A DNA stretch of 64,000 nucleotides from assembly GCA_026545765.1 (NCBI GenBank), contig CM048844.1, positions 69,483,035 through 69,547,034 of the forward strand, given 5' to 3'. The stretch is from Plantago major. Its lineage: Eukaryota; Streptophyta; Magnoliopsida; Lamiales; Plantaginaceae. The notes beneath the pieces are model-generated. The model was not told the DNA's origin and did not search any database. It saw only the letters and a program-made list of their open reading frames with translations. Shown here in pieces: positions 35,791-49,784 of this stretch. The position numbers and the translations under genes are program-made. Positions within the stretch are counted from its first letter, which is position 1. Each line of letters starts with the position of its first letter.

Positions 35791-38700
35791 ATGAGTTTGC
35801 AAATGGGTTTGAAAATCTGGGTTTTGTTAATAATAATATTGTTTTTCAACTTGTCATCGATTGTTTGGGGCGAATATTTCAAGCCATTCAATGTGAGCTA
35901 TGATAGCAGAGCGATTGTGATCGATGGCCATCGCCGAATGCTTATTTCTGCTGGAATTCACTATCCCAGAGCCACTCCTCAGGTTAATTATACTTATTGG
36001 TTTAAATTTGAATTACAACTCTACTGCTTGTTTGTTTGCTGCTTCTTGTTTATCACTTGAGTGGAATGTTTTAATACCACCTCAGTTAAGTATCCGAAGA
36101 ATTCTGATGGTCAAGGTTTATATGCCTACTGCTTCGAATTGTTTCCTGATAGAATTCCATTTCATCTAAAAGCTCGAACTTGTTGAGAGTCGTGGAATTT
36201 AGTCATTTATATTAATACTCCAATACTCCCCGCACTCGTGGCCGATTTCAACCTCTTTGGTAGTCCATTCGAGTGGAAATTTAATATGGGGCGGAGATTG
36301 TCTCCGTGGAGATTCGAACCCAGGTTGGACGTGAGCCAGGGGCTCTGATACCATGATAGAATTCCATCTCATCTAAAAGCTCAAACTTGTAGAGAGTTGT
36401 GGAATTTAGTCATTTATATTAATACTCCAATATTTCCATGTATTGTGGGCAGACCAGGTGCAATGTGCTTTCTCAGCTTGTTCTCGTAATTCCACACCTT
36501 ACAAAAATCATTGAAATCATATATTAATATGAGGAAGTTCTCTTTGAAACTTGAAATACATAGCGATTGACCAACTGTAGCTTAGTTTTCTGGGAAAGTA
36601 TATACCGTATTGTTTTTTTTTTTCCTTGAGTATCTCACCATGTGTAAATGTCGATCTTCTCATTTCGCATATGGTTCAACATTATGTCAGATGTGGCCAG
36701 ATCTTATTTCTAAGAGCAAGGAAGGTGGAGTTGATGTAATTGAAACCTATGTATTTTGGAATGGCCATGAGCCGGTTAGAGGCCAGGTATAATTTCTCCC
36801 CTGCATTTCTGAACTTCATAATATTAATTTGTTTTATGTTACTTCCTCTAATCCGTCCTTCCTTTTGTAGTATAACTTCGAGGGAAGATATGATATAGTC
36901 AAGTTTGTAAAGCAAGTTGGTTCCAGCGGACTTTATTTATTTCTTCGTATCGGTCCTTATGTCTGTGCGGAGTGGAATTTCGGGTTTGGTTCTCTTTCCT
37001 ATGCAGATCATAAAATTATCTACGCTCGTCTGTTCTACTAAACCGAGTTCCACACTCTGGATTATTTGCATGGGTTCTTATTATATGAATTTGTTACATC
37101 AGATACATGTTGCCATAGTTTAAACTCTGGAAGTCTGAATGCCAAGATGGTCATATATTGCTCGACATAGTGTCAGACTCACCAATACTAGGAATCTATC
37201 AGTAGAGGCTTCACTTTCTTGAGCTCAAACTGTCCTGGAACCCGTTGGAAAAAGAATGAGCAATTGCCTGTCAATAACCAATATTTTTTTTGGTTATTAT
37301 TAATGTATTAACCAATATTTACATTATCTGCTTTTGCATGTTTTTTCTCAATGTGTAGGGATGATGTTTTTACTTTTTATAAGACTTTCTGGAAATTTAA
37401 ATATCAATCTGATGACATGCTCAATGTTGACAATACTGATCACTTGGGATGTCTAGAGTTAGTCTACAACATGCAAGATGAATCCTGTTTGATGGCTCTT
37501 TGGGGTCAGGAGAACAAGACCTTGACTGTTCTATTATCTTGCTATTACTTTAATGAACTATTATGAATTTATGATAGACTGAAAATACAAAAGTGATAAG
37601 TTATTTGAATGCTTAAATTTGACTTGTTCCACTAATGAATGGTTAGTTTGGATGTTTAGAGATGCTCAGAATTATTAGCTATGCTTCAGTTTTATTAGTT
37701 TTCATAACATGAACTGAAACTGATAATTTGTAGGGGTTTCCCCGTCTGGCTTCGTGATATACCCGGTATTGAATTTCGAACAGACAACACGCCTTTCAAG
37801 GTACTCCCTCCGTTTCACTAAAAGCTTTACAATTCAAACACATCTTGAATGGGACCTGCATTAGTGAGGGACCGACTATGTTCTTAAGTATAAGTATAAT
37901 GTTTTAAACAATATCAATAATGTTTTATGAGTGAACACTTTATATCATTTTTTATGCGTATGTATAACACCGATGTTGTTAGTAAAAGCCCCTAATATTT
38001 CTTGCTATAATCATAATGTTTGTCTGTCTCCTTATAAAAACGATCCGACCCTCTATCAAGATGGTCCCCCAGGAACATTTCCTTATATGGAAATCCACTA
38101 TCTCCACTTATTAATTTTTTAATCACCTTCTTTCTACTTTATCTATCCTCTCTCTTACTTCTTGCCATCTAATTACTACTTTATCAATATAAACCTTTAT
38201 AATTGTGTCTATTCCAATTATAGTTGTAGTGAAACGGAGGGAAACAAGAGAGAGTTGACTGTCTGTATATTTGTATTGAGATGTCTTATGGATATTTTAA
38301 TATTTTAATATGACCATTGGCATGTGTTACAGACGCAATCTAAAGAAAAAAAGGAGTTCAAGCTAGGATTTTTTCTTTTCAGATTTGGCAGAAATAATGT
38401 TAGTTTATGTAGGTAACAGTATCGAATCTTAGTAGGAAATAGGATGCTAGTTTTATCTGTTTCACATTCACAAGGCCTTTATTTGTGCTATATAAAAGCA
38501 TACATTGAAATCTATGTTTTATTATGACTAGTGGAACTTCTCAAAGGAGAAGGTTAGGCCCTTTCCCAGGGGAGTCAAGAATTTGGTTATTTACAATTGC
38601 ATTTCAGAAAATTAGCAATCTGCTACCCCAGAAGGCATATTTCAATTTATACCTATCAGCATGCATTTACTCCAAAGATATAAAATTTCTCTTTGAGGGT

Positions 38701-41700
38701 TTATACCTGGCAACATAGGTTGAGCATGCCACCCACCTCATTTAATTTGGATACTTAACTCTTTATAAACTTCACAATTTATGATTAGCATACATACATT
38801 GTAATCGGTAAATTATAAAGACGGCTACTGAAAATTAAATAATTAAATCTGACATGCATAACCTAACATTTTTTCTACAAAATATGCTAGGAGAAGCTTT
38901 TAAATTACAAATTTATGCTCATATTATGACCAAATTAGTGAAAATAAAATGCGACAGCCATTGGGATTTTATTACTCATTTCTAGGAATGCATTTTTCAC
39001 GCAAACGGGGCCAAATCAAACTCTTCATTAGTTTTTACAGAATCGTCGCTCCTATAGAATATGAGGCCTTAAATAACTTTCAAGGTGTCTCTTCTTATTT
39101 TCTGCCTGGTCGAGTTCTAGGGCAATTCTGATTGTGATTAACTGAATGCACGTTTTGATGTGTAGTCATTTCTGCTCCTGGGTGGAGTGTTTCAGGTGGT
39201 CTTGCTACCACCTTCATAAGTCTGTATGATAACATTAATAGATTTTGGTTTTCTAGGTTTGAATCTGTTAACTATGTATTTTATTATCTAACTGCATCAG
39301 ATTTGGCTGTGTTTGCTAATTGCTATGCACCCATCAGTGTGTTAATCTGTCTCTCTTGACCTTCCAGGAAGAAATGCAGAGGTTCGTCAAAAAGATAGTA
39401 GATTTGATGCGAGAGAATTCGCTTTTTGCATGGCAAGGTGGTCCGGTCATTTTGTTGCAGGTAGAGTCTCTGCTTGTTACTTTCACATTTTGATTGAAAA
39501 AAGAATATTGACATGCACTATAAATTTCGGTAATATCTTATATAGTGTCAAACATAATGAGGGAGAAACCTTTTCGGTGAAGCCCAATATAGAATAATAT
39601 GTTGATTTTTTTTTTTCGAGTGTAATATATATCAAGATTACTATATACAATTTTACTGTTTCCACACCTGGAAAAGTTCAACCATGTTGTCTTCCATTCC
39701 CTTGAGGAATCTGTTTCTCATGCCTGATGTGAGATTAATTTCTCAGCCTTGTGTCTTGTGATAACATTTTCTTGTAATCCAGTGTTATTGGATTCAAGCC
39801 ATTCTTCATCTTAACCACTATTTTCTTTTACAGAAGCGTGGGTAGTATTCTTCAATCTTCAGACAGCGTTGGACACAAATTGAAAGGAAAAAAAAAACAA
39901 TAAAAATTAGTGGACTAGGCCGGTAAACAACAGTTTTAGTTGTTCAGCCAAGCTAGCTCTTGGGATAGCTCCCTCCGCCCATGTCAAGAATCAATAGTTT
40001 GTAATATTTTGCAAAATATGGAAAGCATTACTTCAGTATTTATTGGTTTTTTTCCTTCTTTCTAAGTGGAGTAATGACTAGGAGAATATTGTTTTGCTAG
40101 GACTTAGGACTATATAATTTAAAATCTTAGGAAGTTTGTCAAGTTCGCAAATCTAGAGTTCTTAACTCCCATTGGAGAGCAGTATGATCGATTCCCATGC
40201 CAGAACGATGATATAATTTATATTTATAATCTAGGTAACTTTGTCAATCACCAATTTAGAGTTCTTGTTCTTGATTTTATGCCAGATTTAAGTATAGGAG
40301 GGTCGCAACACATGTTGTAACCTTATTGACAATATTTTGGTGTTATTCTTTCGGAGTTCTTTCGTTTCTATTTATGTGGCTTCAATTCTATTGGCATTAG
40401 ATTTCAACCATCTGACACCATTTTTATTTCAACTTGCTATGTATTCAATTATATCTCCATTTCGGTGGTGGTTATGCTCTTTTTTTTCTTGCTTTCAGAT
40501 CGAGAATGAATACGGAAATATTGAAAGCTCTTTTGGGAGTAAAGGAAAAGACTATATGAACTGGGCTGCCAGGATGGCTGTCGGACTTGGTGCTGGTGTT
40601 CCATGGGTCATGTGTAAGCAAGTTGATGCTCCGGAATACATTGTAAATACATGATATCCTGCATATTTTAATAGTTGCAGTGTAATTTGATGAATATCTT
40701 CAGTAGGTATAATTTCCTTTAAAATGTCAATCGTCCTCCTTATTTATACTGTCTATCTATTTGCTCTGCCAGATAGATACCTGCAATGGCTACTATTGTG
40801 ATGGTTTCAAGCCAAATTCCAACAAAAAGCCTAAAGTCTGGACTGAAAACTGGGATGGATGGTACTGCCTTCTTATGATTTGACACTATGTTACTCATCT
40901 TGTTTTCATGGTGTGATGCATGAGTTAGTACAGTCTAAATTTCTTAGCTTAGACTTTTCTACAAGACTTAATAGAATTATTATACAAGGTCTATTCTTAG
41001 TTACAGATAATAATTTCTAGAAATAGTATACGAGAATTTCTTGGTTAAGGATCATGAGCCTGGACAGAAAGCTTTAGCCTAGTGCTGGGTTACAACATAA
41101 GGTTTTATTTCTAAAGCTTTCTCCAGATCTTTTTCTCTTGGGCTTCGGTTATTATCTCCTTATTGTATTTGACAGTTCCAATATACTTGAACTCAGTTGA
41201 TAAAAGGATGAAAGCAATAAATACATGAAAAGTTTCACCTACAGTTTGTTGTTTGGGAATCACTCCCCTCCCCCCCAGCAGGTGCTTTCTCAACTATGAA
41301 CTATACCATTCTTATCAGGCGCTGCGAGCTGCAATGTTGTCGAACAATAGACGACAAAAGCTGGGGGTTTGACAAATTTATTTAGTATTCAAATTTTATT
41401 TTCTCCATCTAATTGACTTGCTGATATCCTAGTGCCTGTCATGGAAAGTGATTGTCATGCAAACTAGTTCATTGCTTTGTGTAGGGTCTTCATTAATTTT
41501 TAAGCCGAGGTCCGCATATGTACTTTCACATGTTTTGTTTATGAATACAGTTTTGGTCATGCTCTGTTGGGCTTGTTTTATCTTTTCTTCATTATAATTG
41601 ATGGAGGAAAAGGTCATGTGGAACTGTTGGTCCATCTTGAGACTATATTTTGCTGGGTCACTGGCGTATTACATGTGGCCTGTACAGTTCTGTATGGACT

Positions 41701-44700
41701 TAGAATTTTTACACCAATTGAACTGTCTTTATACGTTCATTTCTGTACAAGGTACACCAGTTGGGGTGATCGACTCCCACATCGTCCAGTTGAAGATCTT
41801 GCATTTGCTGTCGCTCGTTTTTACCAGCGTGGGGGGAGCTTCCAGAATTATTATATGGTACGCAATAGTGTTGCAGGCTTCGTCCTCCAGAGCTGCATTA
41901 CTCATATGTGATTGAAATATCCCATTAGCATTAGATTGCTTAATTTTCGTGTGGGAGTGCATCAAACCCTAGGTGTTTTATCTTTGTTTAGGTTGTCTTG
42001 ATAATAAAATTTCTTTACTAATCATATCTTCCTAGCATTTCATTAACTGTGTGATCCCTCCACCCCCACCCCCCACCACACACACATTAATAATATCTGC
42101 GCATCTCATAACATTAAAAGTTGAAGTTGTGATGCATGCTCTGATGTTTCACTGAATGATTGAATGGAACTGACCACATTTAGGGAGTTAATTATGGGAT
42201 TTTTAACTGTTAGGGAACAAATCGCTAAGTAATGGCAAATGTTTTTTTCAGAAGAGGGGCGCGGGTGGTGGTTATGTGTATGTCCTTCCATGTTTCTCTT
42301 TGACATGGATACTTGGAGGTAGCTCTCTGTTTCACTTTTCAAATTCGTATGTATTAAAACTTCTGAAATTGGTGATTTATACCTAAAAGTTAATTACAGG
42401 TAGTGCAGTACACAAAGCTGAGATTTCCATCTCTATTTTGCTTTCCAAATACATCATGATTATGATTATCACACAATTCAGCACATAAATAATTTTCAAA
42501 TTTGTTGTTCACAGTATTTTGGCGGGACAAACTTTGGGCGAACTGCAGGAGGCCCAAATTACATCACTAGTTACGATTATGATGCGCCAATTGATGAATA
42601 TGGTCATAGTTTCAAACTTGTTGAAAAGAAAATCCCAATCACACTGAACAGTTGGCTGCCACAATGAAGCTTAAATGATTCTTTCTGCTTAGGCTCCTAT
42701 TATTTGCCTTTTCAGGACTTCTGAGCCAGCCTAAATGGGGACATCTGAAAGATCTGCATGCTGTGATAAAGCTCTGCGAGCCTGCCCTTGTATCTGTTAA
42801 TTCTCCTCAGTACATCAAATTAGGATCAAACCAGGAGGTATGTTTCTTGTCTAACCAAAAAGTTACTTTGAAATGCCCAATCTTCTTAATATCTTAATGT
42901 TTTTATTTGCACTTGAAACATTATTATTGGAGTCGAGCCAGGTGCTTTCTGAAGGTGAGATATATGAGTGGTTCCAGGTGTATATATGGTTATGCACGTG
43001 TAGGAGTGGTTCCAGTCGTTACACACATACATGTGTGTGCCCTCCTTTTTAAATAAATAAATAAATAAATCTCCATGATTAGTACAAAATATCCATGTTG
43101 CTCTCAGTAAGTAGATCTTTGTTTTTCTCTTTGTTCATTGCCCTATTCAACCTTTTTTTATTCTTTAGTAATATATATAGTTCTGCTTTGGCAGGCGCAC
43201 ATATATGATGATAATGCTGGAAAGTGCTCAGCATTTCTTGCTAATATTGATGAACGGAAGTCGGCTATAGTGAGGTTTCGTAATAAAGAGTACACTTTAC
43301 CTCCATGGTCTGTAAGTATCTTGCCGGACTGCAGGAATACTGCCTTCAATACCGCTAAGGTATGATTACTATAAGTCTATAACACATATTAAACTCTACA
43401 TTACGCCCTCAAAACTAATTATCCCTTAGTACTTGGTTTGGTGCAAATCAACAAATTTACAGAAAATTATCTCAATTTGTTAAAATTAGTCTGATAACGA
43501 GACAGAATGACTATATGTCTATATCTCCCACTCAATAAAATTTATATACGTTCAATCTTATATGCAAATGCCAGTCATCAAATATATAGTTCTTACATCA
43601 AATCTTTCATGTAACACTGAGACCTCTATTTTTTTTTCCTTGTTTTTTGTTTCTTTCGCATAATGATAGGTTGGGGTGCAAACTTCAATCAAGACAATTG
43701 AATCCAGTGTTGCTTCCGACTCAAATGTTCCTTTACAATTGATGGCACCATATCAAGTTGCCACTAGTAAAAAAGTTTGGTATACTGTCAAAGAACCAAT
43801 TGGTGTGTGGAGTGACAACAACTTTACATACCAAGGCATTCTGGAGCATTTGAAGGTGACAAAGGACAACTCGGATTACTTGTGGTACACAACCAGGTAT
43901 TTGCAATCTGTACATAAGTCCCTAAAATACTGTGTTTGACCGAACTGATTGATTCAAAAGAAGTGATGTTTACCCCCAAGTTCTTATTCAGTGAACCTTC
44001 TTGCATGTTGATTTTATTAGTCTCCTCTATGACTCACCAGAGGAGAACTAAGGGCCTTGCTCATTGCCAACTTTCTTGCATTAAACACTGTTAATCTCTC
44101 AATGTATTTTCTTATGTAAACCTCTCTTGTGCAGAGTTCATGTATCTGATGAGGACATCTTATTTTGGAAAGAGAATCAAATCAGTCCTGTGCTTACTAT
44201 TGGCAGCATGCGTGATTTGGTCTATATATTCATCAATGGTCAATTTACAGGTAATAATTTATTTTGTTTCTTTGCGCGTCTCTCTTTCTGCGCCAAGAAC
44301 TATATATAATATAATGCACATGTGTATATATTTTTTGTTGGGTTTACATTATTACATGTCTGCACAATATTTTATTCCTTGATGGCCTTCAATGTTCTGC
44401 CCGATTAATGGGTGTTTGAAGCAGAGTAGTGGAGAGTGAATAGATGCAGGGTATATTTCTATTAGGAGCCAGGATGCTACTAGTGTTCAATATAATGCTC
44501 CTTTTTTTTTTTTTTTTTTTTTTTTTTTTGCAATTTTCAATAGTTGGCATAGATATAAGTTTTGTTTACGGTTCATTATTAGACATGTAATCAGCGAACA
44601 AAGTAGTAACTTTGTGATATCAACCTTCATTTGAATCTCTCTCCAATTATAATAACGTAGTCCACATCAATAATTTCCCACCAAAGTTTCAGCTAGCACT

Positions 44701-47700
44701 TCAGGATAGATTTTAAAACACCATTGAATGAAAACTCCAGCACAAGAATATGTTGTGCAACAATATGCTCAGGCAGATGGAACGACTGAGATTTCTAATG
44801 GTGATTGTGGTATAGGAACCACAACAATGCCAGCAGCAAAAACTGCATCTGCCATAACTTTACCCTGATCAAGATCGACTATTAGCTATCCTTCGTCATG
44901 TACCCTGCTTCTAAGTGGATCAGAAACGCCCAAAATTTACTTGTCTTGGATATAATACCAGCTGTATCATGATTCTAATTAGTTAATTGAACTGTGAAAT
45001 AACAAGCTAGTTTTTCCTATTTTTTATGTAAGGAGCACATTCTTTGTCATACAGATTTGCTTGCGGTGTGAGTTATAAGGTCATAACACCTACTTTTCTC
45101 AAACTAATTCTACTGTAAATGATTCTTTTCATTCAAAGTAGTAGTTGCTCTTTCTTTTCTTCTGCCACCAAGCTTCATATGACCAGCTATGGTCCACAAT
45201 TTCCGTCACTAATATAGTTTTCTCCATCCTGTTTTCTGGTTCTGTTAGGTCAAAATATTGACTTCTTCTCCTTGGATATGGTGACATTTTTTGACAGGTA
45301 GTGCAAAAGGTAAATGGATAAAGGTTGTCCAACCTGTTGACCTTGTGCAAGGATACAACAATATAACATTGTTATCACAAACGGTGGGCTTGCAGGTACT
45401 CTGATTCTATTCTATCTGTTTCCTGGAAGAAGTTTATCATGCCTAATATCATAATTGCTAATAATGGTTATGAAGCTGCATAACATATATCTTCCTATAC
45501 GTGAATGGTCATGCCGTAAAGAAAGTGTCTGACAAATGTCATATTAAATTCAATTTACTGGGCCATTAGGTTTGGTCAAATCTCAAATGCTAAGTCTCGA
45601 AGAAATTGTATCCCAAAAAAAAAAAAAAAAGAAAAAATCAATTGCATGCATTTTCTCCAGTCATTTCCACTGTAACTACTAACTGCTAAATTAAAGCATG
45701 TAAAGTAATACTAATAGTAGTATGCATGTCAGTTTAAACAGCAGATAAAGGTCTCTTGCCTGATAAATTCACCTTGCTAGATTTTTCTTTGAAATAAACT
45801 AACAGACACCAATTTCTGCTGATTCTTTATAGAATTATGGTGCCTTTCTGGAGAAGGATGGGGCAGGTTTTCGAGGTCAAATAAAACTTACAGGGGGCAA
45901 AAATGGTGACTTCAATCTCTCAGGACTTTCATGGACCTATCAGGTACTGTACTTATATGTTGTTGGGTTTTCAACGGTCAGATTGTACACACCACCTGTT
46001 TTGAGTTTTACATGCTTGGATGACAACACCACTTTGAAAAAATAGTAAACTACTTATTCAAATTAAATAACTCATGGCTATAAGAAAGTACTATGGATTA
46101 TAGTGTGTGTTCACATGACAAATGCCTAGGATTCTGCATGTTTGAGTTAGAGAGGACTTGGAAAAGTTAGAAATTGTTAGATACCAGGTTTAGCCGATGG
46201 TTCACAATTAAAACTAATTGGTGGTGGCTACAAGAAATATTTCCGAGGCCCATAGGAAACATTGAACATCTATAGCACATTGGTGCAATAAAGTGTTCAT
46301 TTGTCTATACGACTAGTTTAATTTTCAAGACTTCTGCATTGCAATTCTCTAAGGTCTATTGCTACTTTGCCACGAGCAAGTGGTTCAATGGGTTCATTGG
46401 TGGTGTTGTGATGTTGTGATATAATAACAGGTAGGGCTCAAGGGAGAGTTCATGCAAGTTTATGCTGTTGATCGAGATGAAAGTGCAGAATGGGTTGAAT
46501 TACCCCATGATGCAATTGCAACCAGATTTTCCTGGTACAAGGTATTCACTGATAAAAGGTTTCCAAATTTTTTTTAATTATAGCACCTCCACCAAATAGA
46601 ACTCAAAAGAATTTTGCTTATGTGTTCTGAGTTTATATCATCCGTAAGTTTGAAAATAATTTGTCAGAAGATTATTTATTCAAGTAGTTCAACTTGTTCA
46701 CAAGGGTTTGACACCATATGTGGTTTCTTCATTTTGCTCATGAGAGTGAAGGAGCAGTGAAACATGTATACATATCTGCAGACATATTTTGCTTTTTACC
46801 CTAGGATATAGTATTTCAATTTATCCATGGTTATTCTTAATTGATAACCTTTTACTACATTATTAGCTGCCATATGCGAGGTATTTTATCAAGTGACTAT
46901 GGAAAATTGGACATTATAACCAGAAACAAAACCCTTGGAGTTTATTAAACTTATTAAAGCTGCCTGTCTTTTGTGTTTAAGCTTTGATAGGATGATGTTT
47001 TAATTTACAATAGATAATGAGTACCTTAATGAGCTTTTGGATTCCACTTGCATACTTGTCTACAATTATACCTTTACACTGGGCAAGAAGGATATTATTC
47101 AGCGTCATTCTTTCTTTCGCTTATGTTTTTGTAGCCGTTTTGACCTTAGAGTTTCTTAATTAGTAGATCAGCTGTTCATGCATGCTTGTAAAATTATCAG
47201 TGGAAGCGATGGCTTCCAAATATATACAAAATAAAAAGAATGGGCGTGGTTTTTTGCACCATATAAAGTTCTATACCTAGTTAACAAAAAGTACTGCCTT
47301 TCTTTACACAAAATGAATAAAATAAAATAGAAAAAATAATGAAATTCTTAGAAAAGACTGGTCTTTGAAAAAAAAAAAAAGATTTTGCCAACATCATTCT
47401 AAACCTGCACTACCACCGACCCACATGTTTGGAGTGGTTCTTAGTGTTTAGGAAAAGCTTTTTTTTTATACGACTTGCTCAAATTTTTTTTTATATATAA
47501 ATATATAGATGAATGAATTAGTATCATAGCTTGGACTAGAAGTCTAGATAGAGCTACATAGTACTCCCTCCGTTCCATTAGTATCTTTGCAAGGCACTGT
47601 TTTATGTAGATTTAAGGAAAATTATTTAATTTAACCAAACCCCCGTGGGTCCCGCTAAAATATGCCACTATTCCTTTTATGTACATCCCATTAATATAGC

Positions 47701-49784
47701 CACTTTCGTAAAATAGCAAAACAGTAACCCCACTAACCTTTATCCGTCTTACTTTATTATCTATCTCTCGTACTTGTTCCAATCTTTATCATTTCGCTCT
47801 CTTATCTCTCATACTTTCTCTATTCTTTATCATTTCTCTCTCTAACAACAAATCATAAACTATTGACTTTCTTGAAAACAACGCCGAAAAGAAAGTGGAA
47901 GCGGCATGGAGGGAGTAGTTTGTAAGTGGTATTATATTGGTAAATTGTAAGTGGGTAATACAGTAAGAGATATATTAAATAAAGTGATGATAAAGTAGGA
48001 AGAGAAATAATAAAGAGTTGGTGGGATAAAAACTTTCCATTTTTGGGTTGGGAAGTTTCTAATGAAACACCAAAGTTAGGAAGTTATTAATGGACAGAGG
48101 GAGTACATGGCAGTGCGTTTTCATTTTTTTAAAGGTGAAATGTATGAATTTATGTTGTTACGTGTGAAGTAGTCTTGTTTTCTGCATGTCCATGTGTTTG
48201 TGATGTGTGTTTGTTTTTTGTTTTTTCCATTTTCTTTCTCTTCCTAGCTTTTCTGCGTGAATGTTGGTATTCCTTACGTTCCTCACATCTTATACCTTCT
48301 GTGTTCCGTCATCTAGACTCATTTTGATATCCCTGGCGGGGAAGATCCAGTTGTGCTTAATCTAGGAAGCATGGGAAAAGGCCAGGTTTGGGTCAACGGC
48401 CACCACATAGGAAGGTTTTGGATTTTGAACGCTCCCAAGGATGGATGCCAACCTTGTGACTATCGGGGATCTTACGGTTCAGATAAGTGTGTTACTGGCT
48501 GTGGGGGTCCTACCCAATCTTGGTATTTGTCAACACAAGCTTAGCATTTACGTTCATTTTACTATATTAAACTTGGACATGTGAATTGTGTTTAATAACT
48601 AAAACCACAACCTACCACCCCTTGAGCATACACGTATATATTACCTGAACTCCTTGGTGTTTGTGAAACTTGTTATTGATTCTTCCCCCTCAAAAAGTCG
48701 CAGGAGGGTGAACTCAGTGAATGTAATTGTTCAAAGAAAAACAAACTACCAAGAATATCCTTAAATTAAGCTCCATTATTTGGTGAAAATTTCTTTGGAT
48801 TGCTACTGTACTGGTTTAATGGGGCCGCTGTTAATCCCTTACCTGATAGTGCTAGCTTTTTTCTTCTTTGTCTGACCTGCTGTAGTACACTTCACGTGTA
48901 TCATCAAATTTTATTAAGAAAACCATCTTGATTACTTTTCAAAATAAAAAATTATTTGGTGGAAATTCATTGTGTGTATGTAATAGTCCTTGAATCCGTC
49001 ATGTTGCTTGAAAGCGCTTCAAATAATTCTGGAAGAGTACTTTTAATCTCCTTTCAACTTGTGATGCGTATCCAGGTACCACATGCCTAGATCATGGTTA
49101 CAGCCATCTGACAATCTGCTAGTTGTCTTTGAGGAGATGGAAAAGAACCCATTTGAGATTTCTATTTATTCACGCTCCACCAAGACTGTTTGTGCTGTAG
49201 TATCTGAAAATCACTATCCTCCTCTAGATGCTTGGTCTACCCCAAATACGAGCAACAGAACAATCTTGCTGAAGGGTACTGCACCTGAAGTGCGTTTGCA
49301 CTGTGATTCTGGAAACATAATCTCATCTATCAAGTTCGCAAGCTATGGAACGGCACATGGTAGCTGCCAAAATTTTTCAATAAGCAACTGCCATGCATCC
49401 AGTTCAAAATCAGTCCTGACTCAGGTATGTTCAACTCCTTCATTGCATAAAGTCTTATGGAAAACATGCTCCTAAACATTAGGAAAGACGTTAGATTCTA
49501 CTTCCTCCGTCCTGGGAATAGTTTCCTGTCGACATGCCATGAGAGGATCCGATTGTAGTTTCATTTCCAAGACTTGTCCTTTTTTCTTTTATTTTTTTTT
49601 TTGCCTTTTGTTCCACTCGAAAATGAAAGCATGGTTGGTACATGTGCAGGCTTGCATAGGAAAAAACAGCTGCTCCACTGCTGCATCTAACACTGTATTT
49701 GGAGACCCTTGCCGTGGTGTTGCCAAGACTCTGTCCGTGGAAATAACATGCTCATCATCATATCCGTCTGCTTTCGACCACTGA
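35791..49784 (+). CDS. BGAL9: Beta-galactosidase, GH35, with C-terminal SUEL lectin domain (BGAL9-like)
   Basis: Nineteen exons, all with GT-AG introns, join in frame to 875 codons: 35791-35982, 36691-36786, 36871-36983, 37734-37800, 39368-39460, 40499-40642, 40773-40861, 41752-41857, 42515-42602, 42716-42837, 43195-43359, 43670-43896, 44135-44250, 45298-45395, 45833-45943, 46431-46541, 48317-48522, 49076-49424, 49650-49784. Residues 1-27 are a hydrophobic signal peptide ([14 protein letters not shown]), so the enzyme should enter the secretory route to the apoplast. The GH35 signature [14 protein letters not shown] is at about 179-193 (acid/base Glu191); the nucleophile is Glu260 in WTENWDGW. 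The galactose-binding SUEL lectin domain is at about 787-871. It should remove terminal beta-galactose from wall polysaccharides or glycoproteins. From memory, the sequence follows Arabidopsis BGAL9 throughout ([32 protein letters not shown]). An alternative start is Met5. No break is seen. Confidence 0.93.
36147..36432 (-). mobile_element. TRIM-type mini retroelement in BGAL9 intron 1
   Basis: Two 79-bp direct repeats (36147-36225 and 36354-36432) start TGATAGAATTCCAT and end ACTCCAATA, with few differences. Directly inside the right repeat is GCTCTGATACCA (36342-36353), the reverse complement of the Met-tRNA primer site TGGTATCAGAGC, so the element lies on the - strand. The flanks are the perfect five-base duplication TTTCC (36142-36146 and 36433-36437). 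At 286 bp with no coding, it fits a terminal-repeat retrotransposon in miniature (TRIM/SMART). It looks structurally whole and not very old. Confidence 0.88.
37804..38242. mobile_element. MITE at the splice donor of BGAL9 exon 4
   Basis: The left end is CTCCCTCCGTTTCACTA and the right end the inverted TAGTGAAACGGAGGGA, giving terminal inverted repeats of 16-17 bp. A TA precedes the left end. The right TA is not preserved. About 440 bp. It belongs to the TA-inserting Stowaway-like group. The left end starts at intron base 4, immediately after exon 4. Confidence 0.78.
47564..48103. mobile_element. Stowaway-like MITE in BGAL9 intron 16
   Basis: The left end is CTCCCTCCGTTCCATTAGTA and the right end the inverted TATTAATGGACAGAGGGAG, flanked by TA on both sides. 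540 bp. An internal ATGGAGGGAGTA at about 47908-47919 looks like another right end, so a smaller relative may be nested or the element may be composite. Confidence 0.75.
49499..49530 (+). repeat. MITE end fragment in BGAL9 intron 18
   Basis: TACTTCCTCCGTCCTGGGAA looks like one terminus of a Stowaway-like MITE, but I find no matching inverted end downstream before exon 19. It is probably a truncated remnant. Confidence 0.4.

Noticed and set aside
36301-36353. Possible tRNA-like or SINE promoter (GATTCGAACCC and GCTCTGATACCA)
   Set aside because: No cloverleaf can be made, and the CTCTGATACCA is better explained as the primer site of a TRIM with flanking direct repeats and target duplication.
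37331-37566. Open frame within BGAL9 intron 3
   Set aside because: No similarity to the GH35 protein at this point; exons 3 and 4 join perfectly in frame without it (WNFGGFPVW).
39968-40000. CTCCCTCCGCCCATGTCAAG as a MITE start
   Set aside because: No matching inverted end or TA duplication could be found nearby; it may be a fragment but cannot be supported.
41567-41751. Upstream part of the open frame preceding BGAL9 exon 8
   Set aside because: Only the part from 41752 matches the family ([12 protein letters not shown]); the rest is intron sequence that happens to be open.
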